39,075 nucleotides of DNA from an uncultured Oscillospiraceae bacterium (lineage in GTDB: Bacteria; Bacillota; Clostridia; Oscillospirales; Oscillospiraceae). The position numbers were made by a program, and so were the translations under genes. This document shows, in pieces, positions 11,301 through 16,469 of this stretch (the stretch's first letter is position 1; the number at the start of each line of letters is the position of its first letter). The notes under the pieces were generated by a model. It saw nothing but the letters and a program-made list of their open reading frames with translations. It did no database searches and was not told where the DNA came from. The stretch lies in contig CAAEEO010000059.1 in the NCBI GenBank assembly GCA_900754965.1, positions 1 through 39,075 of the forward strand, written 5' to 3'.

Positions 11301-11738
11301 CGAGGAATGATCGTATCGATTTTGTACCGCCTGGAGGGCTCTCCCGCCATGGAAAATGAGAACTGGGGATATCCTTTCCAGGATGTGGATGCCAGTGCCT
11401 ACTATGCTGCGGCGGTCTATTGGGCGCGGAAGAACGGCATTGTGTCCGGATACAGCGATGAACTGTTTGGCCCCAATGATACCATTACCCGGGAGCAGAT
11501 GGCGGCCATTCTGTACCGGTATGCCCAGTATCGGGGCTATGACACCACAGCCAGGGCGGACTTGAGCGGATATACAGATGCTGCTCAAGTGGGCGAGTGG
11601 GCACAGGATGCCATGAGCTGGGCCAATGGGGAGGGACTGGTCACCGGTACCAGTGCCACGACGCTGACCCCCAAGGGCAGTGCAACCCGTGGGCAGGTCG
11701 CATCGATCCTGATGCGGTTTTGCGAGAATGTGAAGTAA
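2358..11738 (+). CDS. Giant secreted surface protein with Ig-like, CARDB-like and three C-terminal SLH domains
   Basis: About 3,126 residues. The start is ATG 2358 after GAGGAGGAGAAAGG; the open frame upstream to 2202 begins before the -10 box and is not translated. Signal peptide MKKQVCKRLIAMMLAVVMTV... with likely cleavage after Ala29. In order: a helical N-terminal region (30-170), repeated beta-sandwich segments, a BIG2-like domain near 775-831 (SSNPAVAVIDKDGNITPVGS), a glycine- and aromatic-rich block near 1710-1850, propeller-like repeats near 1985-2215 (VVSDDGKVLVYLSD; APVVAASGDKALVAW), CARDB-like sandwiches near 2475-2800, a cadherin-like sandwich near 2820-2926, and three SLH domains 2942-3126. 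SLH domains bind secondary cell-wall polymers, so the protein is expected on the cell surface. No enzymatic motif was recognised. It may be an adhesin or S-layer-associated scaffold. Ends in its own strong terminator. Confidence 0.92.
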   Translation: MKKQVCKRLIAMMLAVVMTVSLLPTAVFASLLDNQPAYNREILSQLREICGSKEEAERYYDLLQDYHLLEEDGSAVEHWAITMDGKEMTLAELRALLNGSYDGKQIVEVDGTPVSLADLAVILEIEDYIAYLRETYFTGHQWTQEQKDNLDSLMGQINSQGLQIEPAANGLSNPMDAHNVALEVTQNQNTFTFQVSDPAHMRGPVTFDWQALSGSQKVTGKTDGTVTLTAENPMTTITVQPAENSTEGNDPVRSKADLLAYLKVYNVQNARILDGGKKRDAKTYEIRFLGNTYYPQSFDIKFMLDSKGDMQTVNFTEEQKQGFQWGIYDQVELIYQDRIDYTFQEQVPVNTTSGGMERWMQMYQGDISVYRLRDVQLKQDGTVLKKLQGGPGDLTSASTQDTLYFNCPPEGELIMTRMSIQGIDPKKPVTLQIEKDFKTVYTWKGSSWEIKETRPMYLSTFYLRFNDTTSPEILSISAPEGTYKPGEIVPVTVKFSSMVDAEVRFLGDDQTYSAGGSNILTFPYTVKELDSGSLSISSITAWNYRKEGGHAREGTYAAPVTTEKNIVTDNTTIQLSGVKLETPDPEKAIESVSATLDESDPLNPVLKVGIQISNDKILTSWLTSSTIQVDGKSYIDPAVLSVAADGDEKRYPIPVGDTITGQVLSVDIPLEQNFGTQGRTRIAELYWRGKWMMGKCSDAVTQNPVTFIDEQALSASIAIKEKGTEKDYPFENPENPVIYVQSDMPSIRASFELNGNFTFDDKNKTAVDGTPEAESADFVWKSSNPAVAVIDKDGNITPVGSGTTEITLTARNGGVEGKAVTVKATYQVKEKTYSELNFAAGLTPFLVIPNNALNGGDGQDVTVYWSSNLCDKNGETPTEFTVELKRGSEPVDLNGEKEGTCLTVSGTAKKPVSSVTIPGKFLGYDYDSGSNTFTVTVSARYGEKDYTATATICLESKPAQVSLNKLENYYILDTVGSVDIGWNVRNLDRASGEDVSELFKFQITKGGQEVAKVDKLELVNGAASGKVTLDNLAVHANQSDPSSYRQVYTVTLQAKNGKDSTWSYDSFLLYVYDADALKIMVDGNDQSSVTMSNVSRIADMKQEQILALKRDIYLKNIISANYGEYAWSEVADQIMWKSADNKVATVNYQQGTLYDNIENFSYTSYRPTTDFGLSGLSDGSTTVTATHKLTGMKDSLNVQVETLKDKLYLFQCYPQTQTTLTFEEYTDASKTAKKPVTLTSDETGAAAYYAEYGIASDVYCQAEKDGIQYTGTFYLNQLKTGEGDWTRLERYPCNNLQLRRAAYAYLYLKNPDGTPYAGKITFRGGVYVNGEYKETALFSLDGQAVSTPGNPDTSVTLGSDGKLTVLMDQSQWGLSSGGVTRGDKVEYVFQIETDDSKYYPLVYTINAVANEDAFVSNGEAVVSFRKNPETDKHPFVVNQSVSYSNYGGTVSVLDSTDQIGPGNSFPEVSLTTEVMWWGEARPETPANSLKLYLEGKRTPVSADSGEFTSSNQTYPFLNCVVTTYTVKLNKDSLEGVLSAGESSGLLLEYYRDGKTVTRQETLPFRLCNMIGVTKPEEAEELVSQIKEIGNMMGTTAKDTKKSFGDEFVNIALNLVASDSYTAPQGKMFSLRIAPTNDPTKFLGLMEANLGNMSDKDQVTGVYAGADTSGKSDLDYTPGLSELMTLTGTKKLKDYLFEDFNKVMRGKSVRNINFDVGGYAEALVYYDESAKVWKMQILSGGFNAGGGLSYSYNWNTVVGIVPFTSTLTVGGTAEVSMDTLSVEYYDAASNTNGLGNDFLTQLRIYLYLRFFAGVGFDYSVIAFKLGLYGQINMDMQFQWLNRPYMKADGSVQNMADGGKRSVLNGQHFAVDGQIGLEFLVKVLFISYEQILYSYNFNLWDKTTGDWETIQNNWAANKDVHQGMIDSLLKNGGMSVQNVGGQQMLSLNLAPTLEDRSYLKDEDFSRQWGENFSLFALDKQNGLANLESSTYPYANPVVSDDGKVLVYLSDQNSADVQQTHVAYAIGKNGVYQQGKCIPDTGTDTGFGDSQAVLSGTEQFAVSAWTRQMVDIHKDDGAVLTHEDQMMMTNGTEVYAAVYNGNNWSSTRLSENSAPDLAPVVAASGDKALVAWRSVASSSAENLVSFDQKDTIVFKIWDGTGWSEQPVTLYNGTSGSVKGLTADILSDGSAAAVAYTLDIDGNDETIEDREIIYAVVDLESGEVVRTVRATNDGYLDENPQLASVTFPGEKAERFVLGWYTEQAVAQDGAAVLDGGEKESTQDKLSDIRLIDFDASGNPMQGLPDSISQVADGYDVAITPNFRFTKNAATINDLSILWVERADGTLRAVEGDGGAATAAVDMSELKTERDVLKGIKFYTYGQNDEMIRFTGAVDVAEMKDSTLIDHFDAYVSDAQSNEVKAVILGTTYGEGGATETRIVTLADPEGTQAQVTVPERTSAMYTATETYTDKMEVPAVLADYETVKLGSKTQILFTIENRGIHAIKRLSIDVGGTQTAYENLNLLPGDTIQLYGDYQVPKDKVVDPNYTVQATFDDQIGASGKAAKQTQVTGTLYLDRPDLEITNAKIVEEVDGNRVIQIKLNNRSAAALKDSDRTVRLSFYTDVTCEQKMPGMESVEITEAADLGMIDNGGYSTQKTFRIADYLKAVNENAETTQTELPANGVPIFIKAEILQPEEENSAQMSSMPEPVTSNNYSNVTAENLAVRTGRDAVITSTLSSDGKNTTVSVTVQNTRYAQTATGNIIVTLLDADGKVLGQQQSYTGKEGENGLLTLEGEQKVTKTFTFAGRQGASVQVTYSDLILNVPSSELVSLNFSNIGGIDLNSFVYKEDTGTYEAVAVTDDLEVTTVMASAKSATAKIAVAQDVVQSVADEQTGTNALSKTVSLVTGRVNTITVTVTDGELKSTYVLKIQNNGAPGIDAPVTTPGKTPFADVPQDTWYHDAVQYVYEHGLMSGTGATMFSPDLTTTRGMIVSILYRLEGSPAMENENWGYPFQDVDASAYYAAAVYWARKNGIVSGYSDELFGPNDTITREQMAAILYRYAQYRGYDTTARADLSGYTDAAQVGEWAQDAMSWANGEGLVTGTSATTLTPKGSATRGQVASILMRFCENVK

Positions 11739-11756
11739 AACCGGAAGAATGAAAAG

Positions 11757-11794
11757 GACCTGCCGCAAACCATTCGGTTTGCGGCAGGTCTTTT
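11757..11794 (+). terminator. Strong intrinsic terminator after the SLH giant
   Basis: Perfect 15-bp stem (11757-11771 with 11776-11790), loop ATTC, then TTTT. Confidence 0.92.
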
Positions 11795-11841
11795 GCTGTG
11801 GGGGTGTGCCATCAGCCGCGAATGAAGTTTCAAATGGGTGA

Positions 11842-11870
11842 TTTCAAACGGAGAAGATCCGTGCTATAAT
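11842..11870 (+). promoter_or_regulatory. Extended -10 promoter of cls
   Basis: TGCTATAAT at 11862-11870 is a perfect extended -10. A weak -35 (TTTCAA, 11842-11847) stands 17 bases upstream. Confidence 0.7.
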
Positions 11871-11888
11871 GGGGCAAATACAAAATCA

Positions 11889-11923
11889 GGTCGTGCTGAA
11901 AGGGATGCGGATTCAGCATGACC
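11889..11923 (+). promoter_or_regulatory. 12-bp hairpin in the cls 5' leader
   Basis: GGTCGTGCTGAA (11889-11900) pairs with TTCAGCATGACC (11912-11923) with one G-U pair. It begins about 19 bases after the -10 box, near the expected transcript 5' end, and ends before the ribosome site (11936-11942). It is not followed by a T-run. A 5'-end stabilising or operator-like element is inferred. Confidence 0.5.
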
Positions 11924-11948
11924 GCTCTCCAAGGGAAAGGAGTATTTT

Positions 11949-13523
11949 ATGAGCGAAGAAGCAAAAGAAACCGGATTGCACCTTTTGGAAAAGGGAAAAC
12001 AGGGAATTTTCCGGATGATTTTCAGCCGTTCCGGGTTGATTCTTGTTTTGCTGGCTGTGCAGGTTCTGTTCCTGTTCAGTATTTTCCACTGGTTTGAAGC
12101 ATTCCTGCCCCATATTTATGGCGGCGTCGTGATCTTTACGGTGTTTATGGTGCTGTATCTGCTGAACAGACCCATGGACCCCACGGCGAAGATTTCCTGG
12201 CTGGTAGTGGTGATGCTCCTGCCGGTGTTTGGTGCGCTGCTGTTCCTCTATACCCAGGGGGATGTGGGACACCGCACTCTGCGGGACCGCTATGAGCAGC
12301 TGAACCAGGAAACCGAGGCAGCGCTGCAGCAGCCTTCGGAAACGGAACAGGCATTTCAGCAGGCAGACCCCGGCGCGGCTGCCCTTGCCCGCTATGTGCG
12401 CCGCAGTGGGTGCTACCCGGTATATGAGCGGTCGAATGTGACCTATTTTCCCTTGGGAGAGGACAAATTCCGGGAAATGCTGATTCAACTGGAAAAGGCG
12501 GAGAAATTCATTTTCCTGGAGTATTTCATTGTCAATGAGGGGGAGATGTGGGGGAAAATCCTGGAGATTCTGGCGCGCAAGGCGAAAGAAGGCGTGGATG
12601 TCCGGATGCTCTACGACGGCACCTGCGAGCTGTCTACGCTGCCCCACGACTATCCGAAACGTCTGGAAAAGCTGGGCATCCGCTGCAAAATGTTCGCGCC
12701 GATCAAGCCCTTTGTGTCCACTCACTATAACTACCGCGACCACCGGAAAATTCTGGTGATCGACGGGCAGGTGGCCTTTAACGGCGGCGTCAATCTGGCG
12801 GACGAGTACATCAACACTTACGAGAAGTACGGGCATTGGAAAGATACTGCGGTGATGGTTCAGGGCGAGGCTGTCCAGAGTTTCACCCGGATGTTCCTGC
12901 ATATGTGGTATTTGGATGAAAAGGAAACGGAATTTGCGCCGTTCCTGAATGTGTCGGTTCTGCCGCAGCAGGAAAACGGCTTTGTCATGCCCTATGGCGA
13001 CTGCCCGCTGGATCGGGATAAGGTAGGCGAGCAGGTCTATATGGATATGCTGAACCGGGCGCAGAAGTATGCGTATATTATGACGCCATACCTGATTCTG
13101 GACGGCGAACTGGAAAATGCCATCAAGTATGCTGCCGAGCGCGGCGTGGATGTGCGCATCATTCTCCCGGGAATCCCGGACAAGTATATCCCCTTCTCCC
13201 TGGCGCTGACGCACTACCGGTCTTTGATGGAATCCGGTGTGAAGATCCATGAATATGTCCCTGGATTTGTCCACGCCAAGGTCTTTGTTTGTGATGATCG
13301 GGAGGCAGTGGTGGGCACCATCAATCTGGATTACCGGAGCTTGTATCACCATTTCGAATGTGCCACCTATCTGTGGGGGACGGACTGCATTCCTCAAATC
13401 GTGGAGGATTTTGCCCAGACCCAGGCAAAATGCCGGGAGATGACGGTGGAGATGATTCGGAAAGAACCGTTGAAACGCCGGCTGCTGGGGTTTGTGGCAA
13501 AGGCTGTTGCCCCGCTGCTGTAA
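11949..13523 (+). CDS. cls: Cardiolipin synthase (phospholipase D superfamily)
   Basis: Membrane enzyme that joins two phosphatidylglycerol molecules into cardiolipin and glycerol. Three hydrophobic segments lie in the N-terminal 100 residues (about 29-48, 58-72, 81-101), followed by two PLD domains. Both HxKx4D catalytic motifs are intact: His265 (HRKILVID) and His442 (HAKVFVCD), with the downstream GG.N and GT.N residues (NGGVNLADEY; VGTINLDYRS) present. Length of about 524 residues is normal for the bacterial Cls family. Ribosome site AAGGAG six bases before ATG. Single-gene unit with its own promoter and terminator. Confidence 0.95.
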   Translation: MSEEAKETGLHLLEKGKQGIFRMIFSRSGLILVLLAVQVLFLFSIFHWFEAFLPHIYGGVVIFTVFMVLYLLNRPMDPTAKISWLVVVMLLPVFGALLFLYTQGDVGHRTLRDRYEQLNQETEAALQQPSETEQAFQQADPGAAALARYVRRSGCYPVYERSNVTYFPLGEDKFREMLIQLEKAEKFIFLEYFIVNEGEMWGKILEILARKAKEGVDVRMLYDGTCELSTLPHDYPKRLEKLGIRCKMFAPIKPFVSTHYNYRDHRKILVIDGQVAFNGGVNLADEYINTYEKYGHWKDTAVMVQGEAVQSFTRMFLHMWYLDEKETEFAPFLNVSVLPQQENGFVMPYGDCPLDRDKVGEQVYMDMLNRAQKYAYIMTPYLILDGELENAIKYAAERGVDVRIILPGIPDKYIPFSLALTHYRSLMESGVKIHEYVPGFVHAKVFVCDDREAVVGTINLDYRSLYHHFECATYLWGTDCIPQIVEDFAQTQAKCREMTVEMIRKEPLKRRLLGFVAKAVAPLL

Positions 13524-13560
13524 GAATCAAGACAGTACTTCCTCAAATAGAGCAAACAGC

Positions 13561-13600
13561 AGTGAGCCACCTGCCTCAGGCAGGTGGCTCACTGTGTTTT
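13561..13600 (+). terminator. Terminator after cls
   Basis: Perfect 15-bp stem (13561-13575 with 13579-13593), three-base loop, then GTGTTTTTT. The convergent MerR gene stops at 13601, so the hairpin may also end that transcript, although the minus-strand side is poor in T. Confidence 0.9.
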
Positions 13601-14443
13601 TTATGGGGCGGGCGCCTCCAGAGGGGCGCAGGCAACGGAAATCATGGTGATATAGTCGTTCTCTTTTTGCAGAAACAGCTCGTTGAGGCCTTCTTCATAG
13701 GAGTATCCGGTCAGGCGCAGTCCGTGGCTGCTTGCAAACTGAATCATGTTTAGATAGACATCTCCGATTTTGTCCCAGGCACCGACGCAATATCCCCGCA
13801 GTCCGATGCCTGCCGGTTCCACCACATCATAGACATCGAGGTGGTTTCTGCCGTAGGCAAAGAACGCGTCCGTATCCGTGTAGTTTCCTGCCAGAATTTG
13901 GGCAGTGTCCACCCGGCTGCCGAAGTTGTCATACAGACCGAAGGTTTCCTTCAGCCGCTGGGAAAAGTCTGTGGCGATCTTTACGGCCTCACCGGCTGAT
14001 TTTCCGCGCAGTGACTGGGACAGCAGGATGCGGCGCTCTTTCATGGGGACCAGTTCGATTTTTCCGTGATAGACACTGGAACCCAGTTCCATCTTATCCA
14101 GTTTCTTTTGCAGAAACAACTGCACGCTGCTCAATTTTTCAATCGTCTCGGCAATGTGTATCTGTTTGTCTCTGAGCAGCTGAACGAAGTTCTCCTGCTC
14201 ATCTTGACTGGTGGCGGTATTATAGCGCTGAATTTCTTCAATGGAAAACCCCATTTCCCGCAGGGCTAAAATCCATTCCAGCTGCACCGACTGTACACTG
14301 GTGTAGTAATGATAGCCATTTTCACCCACATAGGCGGGAGTGAACAGTCCAATCTTTGCATAGTATTGCAGTGTCCGTTTGTTGAGCCCGTGAATTTGGG
14401 CAAACTGGCCGGAGGTATAGCAGTTTCGCTTCGTCAGGGACAC
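13601..14443 (-). CDS. MerR-family regulator with GyrI-like effector-binding domain
   Basis: N-terminal winged helix of the MerR type (YTSGQFAQIHGLNKRTLQYYAKIGLF... followed by NGYHYYT), a coiled-coil linker (about residues 75-115), then a C-terminal domain of about 150 residues resembling the GyrI/BmrR ligand-binding fold (IELVPMKERRILLSQSLRG at its start). Such proteins bind an effector and untwist promoters with long spacers. Start: the frame is open to a GTG at 14533, but the promoter at 14465-14493 excludes it. GTG 14443 has GGAG seven bases upstream and is used here; CTG 14437 lies five bases after AGGAGG and is an alternative. No ATG or TTG is available. The gene diverges from the secreted hydrolase at 14660, its likely target. 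Confidence 0.85.
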   Translation of the reverse strand: MSLTKRNCYTSGQFAQIHGLNKRTLQYYAKIGLFTPAYVGENGYHYYTSVQSVQLEWILALREMGFSIEEIQRYNTATSQDEQENFVQLLRDKQIHIAETIEKLSSVQLFLQKKLDKMELGSSVYHGKIELVPMKERRILLSQSLRGKSAGEAVKIATDFSQRLKETFGLYDNFGSRVDTAQILAGNYTDTDAFFAYGRNHLDVYDVVEPAGIGLRGYCVGAWDKIGDVYLNMIQFASSHGLRLTGYSYEEGLNELFLQKENDYITMISVACAPLEAPAP

Positions 14444-14464
14444 CTCCTGTCTCCGTTTTTCTTT

Positions 14465-14493
14465 AGAATAACAGAGTTTCAGATGGATTACAA
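14465..14493 (-). promoter_or_regulatory. Promoter of the MerR-family gene
   Basis: On the minus strand: TTGTAA (14493-14488), 17-base spacer, TATTCT (14470-14465), followed about 17 bases later by the AGGAGG ribosome site. Its position shows that translation must begin near 14443 and not at 14533. Confidence 0.7.
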
Positions 14494-14521
14494 CAAAATT
14501 GTCTTTTTTTAAACTTTCCTC

Positions 14522-14552
14522 TTGACTGAACACCTACTGCACGGTTTATACT
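14522..14552 (+). promoter_or_regulatory. 19-bp-spacer MerR-type promoter of the secreted hydrolase
   Basis: -35 TTGACT (14522-14527) and -10 TATACT (14547-14552) are both near consensus but separated by 19 bases, the over-long spacing characteristic of MerR-family activated promoters. An imperfect dyad (ACACC...GGTTT, about 14530-14547) occupies the spacer, where MerR dimers bind. The divergent gene encodes a MerR-family protein. Activation by it is inferred. Confidence 0.75.
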
Positions 14553-14584
14553 GTTGGCAACGAAAAGATCCGGACTCTGTTCGA

Positions 14585-14625
14585 CAGGCAAAGATGGGGG
14601 CAACGGCCATTGTTCTCCTTGCCTG
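14585..14625 (+). promoter_or_regulatory. Leader hairpin of the secreted hydrolase gene
   Basis: CAGGCAA (14585-14591) pairs with TTGCCTG (14619-14625), with a weaker inner CAA/TTG pairing. It sits in the roughly 100-base leader between the promoter and the ribosome site. There is no T-run. Function unknown. Confidence 0.35.
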
Positions 14626-14659
14626 ACTGCAAAGATGTGTTATCATGGAGGTCAACTTG

Positions 14660-15985
14660 ATGAAAAAAATGAGTTCTCGCATTCTGTCCTCTGCGCTGTC
14701 TCTGCTGTTGGTTGCTCTGCTGGTAATCCAGGCACCTTCTGTTGCTGCCTGCTCCAGCGTGGAACTGGAGAGCAGCGAGGGAGATCCTTACTGGTTCCGT
14801 ACCTGCGATATGGACGACAGCTACAATGTTTTTGGTGAAAACGGCTCTTACATTGAGTCTTCTTACCTGGTTTCTTACCCCGCCGGTGTGCCCATTGACT
14901 TCACTCTGGGCGAAGTGGTTCCTGACCACACCGTCGTGGGTATGTCCTTCTCCAATTCTCTGGCAATGCTGGACGGTGTGAACGATGCCGGTCTGATCTG
15001 CGGTCTGCTGCATTTTGACGAAGGCACTCAGATCCCCGTGGAGGAGATCCCGGAAGACGGCCGTCCTCTGGCTGCCATGGAGGCTGTGACCTGGTTCCTG
15101 GCACAGTGTGCAAATGTGGAAGAAGTGCGCGCTCTGGCAGAGGAGACTTATGTCAATGCTGCGTATGTGGAAGGCGTGCTGGGTTCTGACTATGCTGCCA
15201 CACTGCACCTGTCCTTCGTGGATGCTGAGGGCAACTGCATCGTTCTGGAGGCAGACGACCCCGAGCGTCCCGGTCGTTTCAGCGTTTATGAGTCCAACGG
15301 CGTTATGACCAACTCTCCCACTTACCCCGAGCAGCTGGAGCTGCTGAATCAGTATGTGGCAAACTCCCCTGAGCTGCGGAGCCAGGGCATTACCGAACTG
15401 GAAATGGAAAATGTGGTCAGCAAGGGCGAGGCCTCTGCCGATCAGGTGCTGCCTGCATCTTATGCCTCTCGCGACCGTTTTGTCCATCTGTCCGTTCTGA
15501 GATACCTGGCCGATGGCGGAAACAAGATCAGCAATAAAGATATGCTGGTGCAGGGCAACTACATCATCAATGGTGTGCGCGCTCTGAACGACAATGGCAA
15601 GGGTGCCTACTACTACGATCATGTGGATGAAAACGGAGAAGTGCAGGGCGCATCTCCCTGCTACACCCAGTATGTGGTGTGCTATGACAGCGCTCGCCGG
15701 AGCCTGGCCATCCAGCCTTACGACAGCACCGTGTGGACCACGCTGTCTGTGGAAGAGGTTCCCACGGATGCACGGGCAACCTATGAAATTCACCGCGGTC
15801 CGGAAGGCAGCACCATCAGCGCACTGTCTGTAGGCGCACAGCCCGAGGCAGAGAATTCTCCCGCTACTGAGGATGCTCCTGCAGCAAGCACCACCAATGT
15901 GTGGATGTACGGCGCCATCGCCCTGGGTGTGGTCGTGGTGATCCTGGCAGTTCTGCTGGTGCGGAAAAAGAATACGGACGCTTAA
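14660..15985 (+). CDS. Secreted, membrane-anchored choloylglycine hydrolase-family (linear amide C-N hydrolase) protein
   Basis: Ntn-hydrolase related to bile salt hydrolase and penicillin V acylase. Start is ATG 14660, because GGAGG lies eight bases before it and inside the reading frame from the earlier ATG (14645). The signal peptide (residues 1-30, ending SVAA) would be cleaved directly before Cys31, exposing the N-terminal nucleophile. Arg47 and Asp50 follow at +16 and +19, the same spacing as Cys2/Arg18/Asp21 of bile salt hydrolases. Asn218 (MTNSPTYP) and Arg273 (SRDRF) match the remaining active-site Asn and Arg. After residue 385 comes a Pro/Ala-rich linker and a C-terminal membrane helix (WMYGAIALGVVVVILAVLL) with a RKKN stop-transfer tail, so the enzyme should act outside the cell, tethered. 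Substrate (bile amide, N-acyl amino acid, acyl-homoserine lactone or penicillin) cannot be told from sequence. Several cysteines are unusual. Confidence 0.9.
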   Translation: MKKMSSRILSSALSLLLVALLVIQAPSVAACSSVELESSEGDPYWFRTCDMDDSYNVFGENGSYIESSYLVSYPAGVPIDFTLGEVVPDHTVVGMSFSNSLAMLDGVNDAGLICGLLHFDEGTQIPVEEIPEDGRPLAAMEAVTWFLAQCANVEEVRALAEETYVNAAYVEGVLGSDYAATLHLSFVDAEGNCIVLEADDPERPGRFSVYESNGVMTNSPTYPEQLELLNQYVANSPELRSQGITELEMENVVSKGEASADQVLPASYASRDRFVHLSVLRYLADGGNKISNKDMLVQGNYIINGVRALNDNGKGAYYYDHVDENGEVQGASPCYTQYVVCYDSARRSLAIQPYDSTVWTTLSVEEVPTDARATYEIHRGPEGSTISALSVGAQPEAENSPATEDAPAASTTNVWMYGAIALGVVVVILAVLLVRKKNTDA

Positions 15986-16011
15986 ATCTCTGTCCATTCC
16001 TTCCTTATGAA

Positions 16012-16052
16012 AACAACCCCCTGCGGCCTTTGGGCTGCGGGGGTTGTTTTTT
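16012..16052 (+). terminator. Terminator after the secreted hydrolase
   Basis: AACAACCCCC and GGGGGTTGTT form the stem, with an imperfect GC-rich top, followed by a run of T (16046-16052). Confidence 0.88.
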
Positions 16053-16074
16053 TATGGAGAACGGATGTTTTTTC

Positions 16075-16129
16075 TTGATATTCTCGATTATCGAGAATAT
16101 AATGAAACCAGAGAAACTCGATAATCGAG
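16075..16129 (+). promoter_or_regulatory. PadR promoter with two palindromic operators
   Basis: -35 TTGATA (16075-16080), 17-base spacer, -10 TATAAT (16098-16103). A perfect 10-bp inverted repeat with a one-base centre (TATTCTCGAT/ATCGAGAATA, 16079-16099) fills the spacer. A second copy of the core, CTCGAT-A-ATCGAG (16117-16129), lies downstream, 34 bases centre to centre. This is the arrangement expected for autorepression by the PadR protein encoded just after it (inference). Confidence 0.85.
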
Positions 16130-16145
16130 AATAGGAGCGTATCCC

Positions 16146-16469
16146 ATGGCAAGAGCAAGATTTCAAACCCTGACAGAGCAAATGTTTTACACCCTGCTGT
16201 GTCTGAAAGAAGAGTGCTGCGGCATGGAGATTCTGGATAGAGTTCCGAACATGACGGGCGGGCGTGTCCATATCGGGTCCGGCACGCTGTACACCCTGCT
16301 AGAGCAGTTTCTGGAGGCGGGACTGATTCGGGAGGCCGGGGTGGCAGGCCGGCGGCGCAGCTACATTTTGACGGAACAGGGCAGACAGATGCTGGCGCGG
16401 GAGCGGGAGCGGCTTGCGGCCCAGCTGGCAGATTACCGGGCGGTTTTTGGAGAGGAGGAGCGCCCATGA
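16146..16469 (+). CDS. PadR-family transcriptional regulator (module 1)
   Basis: 107-residue winged-helix repressor of the short PadR type (subfamily without a long C-terminal domain). Visible family features: LTEQMFYTLLCLKEECCGMEILDRV, then GGRVHIGSGTLYTLLEQFLEAGLI (recognition helix region) and the wing RRRSYILTEQG. GGAG lies eight bases before the ATG. Its own operators are at 16079-16129. It overlaps the following DUF2812 gene by four bases (ATGA), the usual PadR-effector pairing, so it probably controls that gene and itself. The ligand is unknown. Confidence 0.93.
   Translation: MARARFQTLTEQMFYTLLCLKEECCGMEILDRVPNMTGGRVHIGSGTLYTLLEQFLEAGLIREAGVAGRRRSYILTEQGRQMLARERERLAAQLADYRAVFGEEERP

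Noticed and set aside
14660..15985. Calling the hydrolase a bile salt hydrolase outright
   Set aside because: Catalytic residues fit the whole superfamily. Export, anchoring and divergent flanks leave the substrate open.
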